Source: Chloroflexota bacterium (lineage in GTDB: Bacteria > Chloroflexota > Dormibacteria > Dormibacterales > Dormibacteraceae). Taken from it: a DNA stretch of 5,252 nucleotides. Positions 1-4,222 of the stretch are shown in pieces. The stretch lies in assembly GCA_005880755.1 (NCBI GenBank), contig VBGV01000106.1, positions 1 through 5,252 of the forward strand, read 5' to 3'. The notes beneath the pieces were generated by a model. The model was given only the letters and a program-made list of their open reading frames with translations. It was not told the origin of the DNA and ran no database searches. The stretch's first letter is position 1; each line of letters begins with the position of its first letter. The position numbers were made by a program, and so were the translations under genes.

Positions 1-1299
1 TGGGCCAACTTCCGCTCGTTCGAGTCGAGCAGTGGATGGTCCGGCGTCGGCGGCGAGACCAACAATCCCTACGGAATCAACCGCAATGCATGTGGGTCCA
101 GCTCTGGATCCGGTGCGGCCGCTTCGGCCAACTTCGCCGCGGTCTCGCTGGGCACTGAAACCGACGGGAGCGTCGTCTGCCCTGGGAATGTGAACGGCGT
201 AGTCGGCTTGAAGCCCACGATCGGCCTTACCAGTCGCGCCGGCGTAGTGCCGATCTCGCACACGCAGGACTCTGTCGGCGTCCACGCGCGCACGGTGGCC
301 GACGCCGCGATGACGCTCGGCGTGATTCAAAGCCCCACCTTTGACGGCCGAGATGCCGCCACCGGTGGAGTGCCGCTGGGCTGGCAGGGCACCGGCAAAA
401 CCCGGCCCAACATCCCGACCGATTACACGAAGTTCCTTGACAAGAACGGGCTCAAGGGAGCGACGCTCGGTCTGACTCGCCAGGGGCTCGGCGGCTTCGA
501 TCCGCTTGCTCCGACACCCGCGAAGGTCACGGATGCATATGAGGCCGCGTTCGATCAGCTGACTGCGGCCGGCGCCACGGTCATCGACCTCGATAACACG
601 ACGACCTTCAATTTCTTCGGCGGTCCCGGCGAGTTCGAAGTGCTGTGTTTCGAATTTAGAAACGACGTGAAGAATTACCTCAGCACACGGACCAACGTGC
701 CGGCTGCAGGCGGAACGCTGCAAACCTTGATCGACTTCAACAATGCCAACGCATCGCGTGAGATGCCATTCTTCAACCAGGACATCTTCGATCTCTGCAA
801 CAGCATGGCGCCGGGGCCTGGTGACGCACAGCCGGCTTTCGGCGGTGAGACCTACAACCAGGCGCTGTCGGCTGACCAGGCGTACGCTCAGCAGAACGTC
901 GATGCCGCACTCTCGAGCCAGCACCTCGACGCAATCGTCTCGGCCACGGACAACCCGGCCTGGGCGACCGACCTGCTTTTCGGCGACCGCTTCTTCTTCG
1001 GCACGTCGAGCATCGCCGCGGCGGGCGGTTATCCGATTATTCAGGTTCCAGCGACGAGCGTTGACGGCGCTCCGATGGGCCTCAGTTTCTTCGGCACAGC
1101 ATTCAGCGAGCCGAAGCTGATCAAGCTCGCTTCAGGTTGGGAGGCCTTCAACAAGTGGCGAGCCAACCCTAACAACCTGCCGACTTTCGCCCAGACTCTG
1201 CCCTTCAACAACATCCAGGGTCCGACGCTTACCAAGCCACACCCGAAGTCTCCGATGGCGCCAGCTGACCCCGCACGAAAGAAGCCGCACAACGTCTAG
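1..1299 (+). CDS. Amidase signature family enzyme, peptide-amidase-like (5' end outside window)
   Basis: Hydrolyses an amide bond (C-terminal peptide amides or related amides) with the Ser-cisSer-Lys triad of the amidase signature family. The frame is open from base 1, so the N-terminus is missing; 432 residues remain of a family usually near 500 or more. Residues 32-38 read GSSSGSG and residues 51-61 read GTETDGSVVCP. By the 24-residue spacing of Stenotrophomonas peptide amidase (Ser202/Ser226), Ser33 is the cis-serine and Ser57 the nucleophile. The catalytic Lys should lie about 46 residues before the window, and so cannot be checked. NGVVGLKPT follows (65-73), and the C-terminal part has GGYPIIQVPA and GAPMGLSFFGTAFSEPKL, both typical of this subgroup. 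The GTG at 190 is internal and is not a real start, because the active-site loop precedes it. Any signal peptide would be upstream. The family is certain; the substrate is not. Confidence 0.95.
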   Translation, partial: WANFRSFESSSGWSGVGGETNNPYGINRNACGSSSGSGAAASANFAAVSLGTETDGSVVCPGNVNGVVGLKPTIGLTSRAGVVPISHTQDSVGVHARTVADAAMTLGVIQSPTFDGRDAATGGVPLGWQGTGKTRPNIPTDYTKFLDKNGLKGATLGLTRQGLGGFDPLAPTPAKVTDAYEAAFDQLTAAGATVIDLDNTTTFNFFGGPGEFEVLCFEFRNDVKNYLSTRTNVPAAGGTLQTLIDFNNANASREMPFFNQDIFDLCNSMAPGPGDAQPAFGGETYNQALSADQAYAQQNVDAALSSQHLDAIVSATDNPAWATDLLFGDRFFFGTSSIAAAGGYPIIQVPATSVDGAPMGLSFFGTAFSEPKLIKLASGWEAFNKWRANPNNLPTFAQTLPFNNIQGPTLTKPHPKSPMAPADPARKKPHNV

Positions 1300-1313
1300 C
1301 GCTTCGCGATGAT

Positions 1314-1351
1314 CGAGCCGCGGCCTTCTGGGCCGCGGCTCGTTCGTTTTT
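1314..1351 (+). terminator. Intrinsic terminator after the amidase gene
   Basis: A perfect 12-bp stem (1314-1325 with 1331-1342, rich in GC) closes the 5-nt loop TTCTG and is followed by TTCGTTTTT. It begins 15 bases after the TAG stop at 1297-1299. This is a textbook factor-independent terminator for the plus-strand amidase transcript, and it marks the end of that unit before the accessory region. Confidence 0.9.
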
Positions 1352-1453
1352 GGTACTGCGCAAAAGCCAGACCAAGCTTGGAACTCTCGATCCGCGATGG
1401 AGGCTAGGTGATCAGGGATCCGGACTGAATCACGTCCTGACACAGACTCCACT

Positions 1454-1467
1454 ATGTCGTGAGACAT
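1454..1467. repeat. Short inverted repeat next to attachment-site copy 1
   Basis: ATGTC and GACAT form a perfect 5-bp inverted repeat around GTGA, ending 5 bp before the tRNA fragment. No T tract follows, so it is not a terminator. It could be a protein-binding site or an insertion-sequence scar, or chance. The rest of 1352-1472 shows no gene. Confidence 0.3.
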
Positions 1468-1472
1468 CAGAT

Positions 1473-1517
1473 TGGCTCCGGACCAGGGATTCGAACCCTG
1501 AACCTTGCGGTTAACAG
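1473..1517 (-). pseudogene. tRNA-Asn 3' fragment, copy 1 (anticodon loop to CCA)
   Basis: Read on the minus strand, this is the 3' part of a tRNA. It has the anticodon loop CTGTTAA (anticodon GTT, Asn), the 3' anticodon-stem strand CCGCA, variable loop AGGTT, T stem CAGGG/CCCTG around TTCGAAT, acceptor strand GTCCGGA, discriminator G and encoded CCA. G73 and GTT both fit tRNA-Asn. Upstream of the loop the sequence reads GCGAT where TGCGG would be needed to pair, and no D arm or 5' acceptor strand (TCCGGAC expected) is present. It is therefore not a working tRNA. It looks like the displaced 3' end left when an element integrates at a tRNA gene, with the homology break in the anticodon loop. 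Confidence 0.85.
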
Positions 1518-1554
1518 ATCGCTGCGGCCCGTTCAAAAATACTGACTCGAATTC

Positions 1555-1594
1555 GCTGAGTGCCGCTGAGTACCGCCATTTACCACCGTTTGCC
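1555..1594. repeat. 10-bp periodic repeats in attachment arm, copy 1
   Basis: Four consecutive 10-bp units read GCTGAGTGCC, GCTGAGTACC, GCCATTTACC and ACCGTTTGCC. The first two differ at one base, and all end in CC. They start 38 bp from the tRNA core. Short direct repeats one helical turn apart beside a recombination core resemble arm-type binding sites of tyrosine integrases; that role is inferred. Confidence 0.55.
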
Positions 1595-1650
1595 ATCGGT
1601 GTTGCTGTATGGCACCGTCCTCCCAATGAGGACCAGCTCCGAAAATCATG

Positions 1651-2430
1651 TCAGCCCTTTCCTGCATGGGGAGCGGATGGAGTGACATCGATCACCGCTC
1701 GGGAGGGAGGAGCCATGGCGAGCTGATGACGGCAGACCCAGCGTTCCGCAGCATCGATCCCGGGTAGCGCCTCGCCATCTTTGACGAAATCATCTTTGGC
1801 GTACATCTGCCGCGCAAACTGATACAGCCACCACGCAACCTTGCTGGCATCTAGTTCTCGAAAGAGGCATTGCACGTCTACCAGTCCAAGAGCAACAAGT
1901 CCCATTGTGTCCATCAGCCTGTTGCCCTTAGGCTTGGTAATCTCGAATAGCCTTACGTTGCAGTAGAAGCTGAGCCTTCGCGCCAGGCTCTCAGGTGCCA
2001 CGATGCAGTCGGCCGGCTCCCAATGAATTGCACGTGGCCGCGAGACCTCGACGACTGCCCGAAGAACGGCGGCGATCAGTTCATACCGCTCTTGGTAGGG
2101 CAGTCCGGCGCCGGTCAGATCGGCCACGCGCACCTTATGCCGGCAGCGGCTCATCGCCTCCTCGGCTTCTGCCCAGTCGTAAGTCTGCTCGAGTGCCGTC
2201 TTGAAGTCGGACGGTTTGACCGGGTTGGCCCACCGGACGATGTTCACGAGACTCGGAATCATTCCTTTCGCGATCGAGACGGGGTGATCAGGGTATGCGA
2301 CCTGGATCACTTCATCCGATGCACTGACGAGGTCGACCGTGCCATCTTGGCGTAAGCGGTTCATGAGCGAGCCAGAATCGAGCGTTGGAGGCTCCTCAAA
2401 AAGAAGTCCGAACCCGTAGCTATCGATCAC
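1651..2430 (-). CDS. DUF4261 domain-containing protein
   Basis: A 259-residue protein that I recognise as a DUF4261 protein; the family's function is unknown to me. Family-like features are the N-terminal segment GFGLLFEEPPTLDSGSL (6-22), an AIHWEPADCIVAPESL segment (134-149), the signature MGLVALGLVDVQCLFREL (176-193) followed by an aromatic helix with WWLYQFA (200-206), and a C-terminal RWVCRHQLAMAPPSRAVIDVTP (230-251). No signal peptide or membrane helix is seen, so it is probably cytosolic. The start is GTG at 2428-2430: the frame has a stop at 2443-2445, and the N-terminal motif begins only five codons in. No clear Shine-Dalgarno lies just upstream. A short upstream frame stops 2 bp before this GTG, so translational coupling is possible. 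It is the only clear gene between the two att-like repeats and so looks like cargo. It could be a stress, immunity or defence-linked protein, but nothing here shows that. Confidence 0.85.
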   Translation of the reverse strand: MIDSYGFGLLFEEPPTLDSGSLMNRLRQDGTVDLVSASDEVIQVAYPDHPVSIAKGMIPSLVNIVRWANPVKPSDFKTALEQTYDWAEAEEAMSRCRHKVRVADLTGAGLPYQERYELIAAVLRAVVEVSRPRAIHWEPADCIVAPESLARRLSFYCNVRLFEITKPKGNRLMDTMGLVALGLVDVQCLFRELDASKVAWWLYQFARQMYAKDDFVKDGEALPGIDAAERWVCRHQLAMAPPSRAVIDVTPSAPHAGKG

Positions 2431-2432
2431 GT

Positions 2433-2555
2433 TCAGTCGATCTTATCGTCGCCAGATGAGGCGAGCCGCACCTCCTTCGTCTCAAAACACAGAACTGGGC
2501 TGGGGAAGTCCCCTTCGGCAAGCTCAATGGCGCCGCGCGGCGGATACTGGTCCAA
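2433..2555 (-). CDS. Short upstream reading frame (40 aa), possible leader or gene remnant
   Basis: The frame is open from a TAG at 2559-2561 to the TGA at 2433-2435. Its first usable start is TTG at 2553-2555, giving a 40-residue product that begins LDQYPPRGAIELAEG and ends with charged residues (DDKID). The amino-acid mix and GC-rich third positions look coding, and the stop lies only 2 bp before the DUF4261 GTG. No Shine-Dalgarno precedes the TTG. It may be the 3' end of a broken gene whose 5' part is the same-frame segment further upstream (2568-2804, cut by TAA and then TAG), or a small coupled gene. I do not recognise the product. Confidence 0.3.
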   Translation of the reverse strand: MDQYPPRGAIELAEGDFPSPVLCFETKEVRLASSGDDKID

Positions 2556-2567
2556 GTGCTATATCGA

Positions 2568-2804
2568 TTACGACCCTAGCGGGGACATGCGTGTAACGGG
2601 GAACAGGGACAGGACATTGATCACAAACCCGCCCATGACGGTGAGGCGCTCGGCCTGACCGGGCAGGACATCGATCTCGACCCGGGCTTCTAACAGATCT
2701 TGAACATCAAGGAATTCCAAGTGAGCCAATGGGTAGGTGTTTGCCTCCGTACTGAGATACACGGGCCAAACGATCGCGAATGCGGACCACCACTGCGGCC
2801 GCAC
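2568..2804 (-). pseudogene. Unrecognised 78-codon frame, possible remnant
   Basis: A GTG-initiated frame (2802-2804) ends at TAA 2568-2570. The middle reads as plausible protein (around LEFLDVQDLLEARVEIDV and PGQAERLTVMGGFVINVL), with mostly GC-ending codons and no membrane helix. Upstream the frame stays open to a TAA only seven codons earlier, with no better start and no Shine-Dalgarno. After the TAA the same frame has one further stop and then runs into the 40-codon frame that abuts the DUF4261 gene. That pattern would fit one older gene broken by two nonsense changes. I do not recognise a family, and a chance frame is quite possible. Confidence 0.25.
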
Positions 2805-2880
2805 CGCGAGGCGGAATGGCGCTTAGGGCTGGTGCGGCTTGGAGCATTACTAGGCCAGGTCTGCATGACACTTGTATGGG

Positions 2881-2911
2881 GTTGCTGTCAATTGGTGTCA
2901 GGTTGCTGTCA
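2881..2911. repeat. GTTGCTGTCA direct repeats on the left side of att-like copy 2
   Basis: GTTGCTGTCA occurs at 2881-2890 and 2902-2911, with the variant ATTGGTGTCA at 2891-2900 between them. The array ends 47 bp from the tRNA fragment at 2959. It lies on the opposite side of the core from the GCTGAGTGCC repeats, so copy 2 has short direct repeats on both arms, as expected for a full attP-like or element-element junction. No such array is seen left of copy 1. Apart from this array, 2805-2958 shows no gene. Confidence 0.55.
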
Positions 2912-2958
2912 GGTCGGGGTTTCCAAGTCATGCCCCGAGCCGAAATCGAGTTCAAATT

Positions 2959-3003
2959 TGGCTCCGGACCAGGGATTCGCACCCTGAACCTTGCGGTTAA
3001 CAG
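2959..3003 (-). pseudogene. tRNA-Asn 3' fragment, copy 2
   Basis: This is the same 45-bp tRNA-Asn segment as at 1473-1517, from the anticodon loop (CTGTTAA) to CCA. It has one change: on the tRNA strand the T loop reads TGCGAAT instead of TTCGAAT, altering the position normally converted to pseudouridine 55. The matching 5' anticodon-stem strand, D arm and 5' acceptor strand are absent, so it cannot make a tRNA. The T-loop change suggests that this copy has been free of selection as a tRNA for some time. Confidence 0.85.
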
Positions 3004-3040
3004 ATCGCTGCGCCCCGTTCAGAAATACGGCCCTGATCTT

Positions 3041-3080
3041 GCTGAGTGCCGCTGAGTGCCGCCATTTGCCATGGTTTATC
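3041..3080. repeat. 10-bp periodic repeats in attachment arm, copy 2
   Basis: GCTGAGTGCC is present twice in perfect tandem (3041-3060), followed by GCCATTTGCC and a degenerate ATGGTTTATC. The spacing from the tRNA core is identical to that in copy 1. Perfect identity of the first unit in both copies, beside a poorly conserved spacer, argues that the units themselves are kept as binding sites. Confidence 0.55.
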
Positions 3081-3220
3081 GTCGGCGTTGCTGTACGAAG
3101 GCCTCACGTCGCCGGCCTACTCCTCAAGATGCGCAGAAGCCTTGGTTACGGCTTGCGTTTGAAATCCGACCCTTCAAACACGCAGCCACAGCTCGAGTCA
3201 GTGGCCAAGCGCGGGCTCGC

Positions 3221-3733
3221 CTACCCCAGGGGGCTGCCGAAGCGCTCAGCTGACACCACTTGATCGAACGGGTTGCGCTTTTTCTTGCCGATCACTTTTC
3301 GTTTCGGATAACCGAATGGAATGACCGCCAGAACGTCGTAGGTGTCGGGCAGCCCGAACTCCTGTCGCACGTTCTCCAGACCCGTGAGACCCGTCCAGTT
3401 CGAGCCGACGCCGTCGCCCCAGGCGACCAGCATCATCGACTGGATGGCGCGGCTGGCGTCGGAGACTCCCGACTTGCTGCCTTTCTCATAAGCGACGATA
3501 ACCGCTGCGGCGGCGTTCGCTGTGTACGGACCCGTCCGGACAAGCGACCCGAGCTTGCGGAGTGCATCGCGCTTGCGCACGAGCACGAAGTGCCACGGCT
3601 GGCGGTTGGCTGCGCTCGCCGTAAGGTGAGCAGCCCCGACGATCCGTCTGATCGCGTCCTCCGGCACCTCTTTGTCCTGATACTCGCGTACCGCCATGAT
3701 TGTGCGCGCCGCCTCGAAAACCTGGTTCGGCAT
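3221..3733 (-). CDS. Nitroreductase family protein (FMN-dependent oxidoreductase)
   Basis: A 170-residue soluble flavoenzyme of the nitroreductase fold, which normally binds FMN as a dimer and reduces nitro, quinone or related substrates with NAD(P)H. In order it shows: AARTIMAVREY (8-18), matching the N-terminal Arg-containing FMN phosphate site; SAANRQPWHFVLV (40-52), the family's SxNxQPWxF motif; DASRAIQSMMLVAWGDGVGSNW (92-113), the helix and loop beside the flavin; VLAVIPFGYP (134-143); and a short RNPFDQVVSAERFG tail (153-166). Its length suits the compact subfamily and all core motifs are present, so it appears intact. The ATG at 3731-3733 is used because an in-frame TAA lies four codons upstream; the ribosome site is weak. 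It stands alone on the minus strand between att-like copy 2 and a repeat-rich gap. The true substrate cannot be told. Confidence 0.92.
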   Translation of the reverse strand: MPNQVFEAARTIMAVREYQDKEVPEDAIRRIVGAAHLTASAANRQPWHFVLVRKRDALRKLGSLVRTGPYTANAAAAVIVAYEKGSKSGVSDASRAIQSMMLVAWGDGVGSNWTGLTGLENVRQEFGLPDTYDVLAVIPFGYPKRKVIGKKKRNPFDQVVSAERFGSPLG

Positions 3734-3814
3734 GCGCTCATTGTCTTAGGTTTACGCCCCGAGACGGAGTGCATGCCCTAGCCACGACTGAGCCAGCGCG
3801 CTTCTTGGACTGCG

Positions 3815-3844
3815 CTGGTGCCGCATATACTGGCGCCACATATA
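3815..3844. repeat. 15-bp tandem duplication upstream of the nitroreductase gene
   Basis: CTGGTGCCGCATATA is followed directly by CTGGCGCCACATATA, with two differences. It lies about 82 to 111 bp before the nitroreductase ATG, read on the minus strand. The AT-rich ends (TATATG on the minus strand) and the GGCGCC palindrome in one unit make a duplicated operator or promoter element possible. This is unproven. Confidence 0.45.
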
Positions 3845-3860
3845 GAAGACGCGCGAGTGG

Positions 3861-3902
3861 GGGCTCGGATTTCCAAAGCCCGCAAACGGTTTTGAAGACC
3901 GT
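3861..3902 (-). other. Two consecutive hairpins, tRNA-3'-half-like (anticodon loop CTTCAAA)
   Basis: On the minus strand, 3902-3886 folds as ACGGT, loop CTTCAAA, ACCGT. That is exactly a 5+7+5 anticodon arm with TCA at the anticodon position, as in tRNA-Sec. Four bases later, 3881-3861 forms a second hairpin with outer stem GGGCT/AGCCC. No clear T loop (TTCGA), acceptor strand or CCA follows, so no tRNA is called. On the plus strand the first hairpin is followed by GTTTTT and could instead be a weak terminator. Confidence 0.3.
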
Positions 3903-3911
3903 GTTTTTCAC

Positions 3912-3976
3912 ATCCGCTGCCGTCCGCCGACGTCCACCCCAGATCAAAACGGCGCATCAGGCGTCCGCTGACATCC
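3912..3976. repeat. Degenerate 14-bp repeats of the type GTCCGCYGACRTCC
   Basis: GTCCGCCGACGTCC (3922-3935) recurs as GTCCGCTGACATCC (3963-3976, two differences) and, overlapping it, as ATCCGCTGCCGTCC (3912-3925, three differences). The first two units along the strand are 10 bp apart. They lie immediately beside the tRNA-like hairpins, on the same side as the 10-bp repeats beside the tRNA-Asn fragments. Confidence 0.4.
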
Positions 3977-4002
3977 GTGACCGTGCGCCAGCGTTCGCGA
4001 AG

Positions 4003-4024
4003 TTGGCTGTCAGCTTGGCTGTCA
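4003..4024. repeat. TTGGCTGTCA direct repeat pair
   Basis: Two perfect copies of TTGGCTGTCA (4003-4012 and 4015-4024) are separated by GC, giving a 12-bp period. They share the word GCTGTCA with the array at 2881-2911, which hints at related binding sites in the two regions. A chance origin cannot be excluded. Confidence 0.45.
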
Positions 4025-4222
4025 AAGCCGTCGTCACTTCCCACGCGGGAATCGGGAAGCCGGCGCACGGTCCCGAACCGCCATGAAGATGATGCCTACG
4101 TATCCCAACGATTCCTGTTGTGTCCTCCAGTACACCATTTCACGCGCCTCGCCTCCTTTCGCTTTTCTACCGTTTCCTCCTGGTCCACGAATGCCTTACA
4201 GGCCGTGATCCGGCGCAGGACC

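Larger units (their letters stand above)
1473..1609 (-). repeat. Attachment-site-like direct repeat, copy 1
   Basis: This 137-bp stretch aligns without gaps to 2959-3095 at a constant offset of 1486; by hand count 119 of 137 positions match. The tRNA core (1473-1517) has one difference, the next 23 bp have two, a spacer at 1541-1554 is poorly conserved, and 1555-1609 has eight. Conservation far beyond the tRNA part shows that both copies carry the same arm of a mobile element, not just two tRNA pieces. To the left of CCA the two copies share only a couple of bases and then differ. Confidence 0.85.
1473..3003 (-). mobile_element. Putative CIME-like or cassette-like module between two tRNA-Asn att-like repeats
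   Basis: Two tRNA-Asn 3' fragments in the same orientation, each with the same adjoining arm, enclose 1.5 kb holding a DUF4261 gene and two short or decayed frames. Recombination between the cores would release a 1486-bp circle with one joined site. No integrase, relaxase or replication gene is visible inside, so movement would need an enzyme from elsewhere. This matches the description of cis-mobilizable elements (att-flanked, no recombination genes) and tandem accretion at tRNA genes. The intact tRNA-Asn and the integrase are predicted beyond the right edge. The site structure is well supported by the sequence; mobility itself is inference. Confidence 0.6.
2959..3095 (-). repeat. Attachment-site-like direct repeat, copy 2
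   Basis: This is the partner of 1473-1609, aligned without gaps. It comprises the tRNA core, then a 23-bp conserved flank (ATCGCTGCG...), a variable 14-bp spacer and a conserved arm ending in GTTGCTGTA. The remaining 125 bp up to the nitroreductase stop (3096-3220) shows no gene and no convincing terminator. Confidence 0.85.
3734..4222. other. 489-bp gap without a convincing gene, repeat-rich
   Basis: It lies between the nitroreductase start and the stop of the MFS gene. Short frames exist on both strands, but none has a recognisable family or a credible start. What it holds is a 15-bp tandem duplication (3815-3844), two consecutive hairpins (3861-3902), 14-bp degenerate repeats (3912-3976) and a TTGGCTGTCA pair (4003-4024). 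The nitroreductase promoter should be in the first 100 bp or so. Nothing is seen in 4025-4199. Confidence 0.6.

Noticed and set aside
190..192. GTG as the amidase start
   Set aside because: The GSSSGS and GTETDGS active-site motifs lie upstream in the same open frame, so the real start is before the window.
1473..1560. Complete tRNA-Asn gene
   Set aside because: The 5' anticodon-stem strand does not pair, and no D arm or TCCGGAC acceptor strand is present upstream. Only the 3' part is there; the same holds for the copy at 2959.
1132..1626. 164-codon minus-strand frame across the amidase end, terminator and tRNA fragment
   Set aside because: It runs through a terminator, a tRNA fragment (translated as RKVQGSNPW) and the antisense of the amidase. 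It is a compositional artefact.
2469..2477. AAGGAGGTG on the minus strand, a perfect Shine-Dalgarno-like sequence
   Set aside because: The nearest real start (GTG at 2430) is about 40 bases away, and no start codon sits at proper spacing. It lies inside the short frame 2433-2555.
2780..3055. Plus-strand frames across the tRNA fragment and GTTGCTGTCA repeats
   Set aside because: They read through the tRNA fragment (RTLNLAVNRS) and repeats, and have no recognisable protein or ribosome site.
3260..3781. 173-codon plus-strand frame
   Set aside because: It mirrors the nitroreductase, whose motifs on the minus strand are unmistakable.
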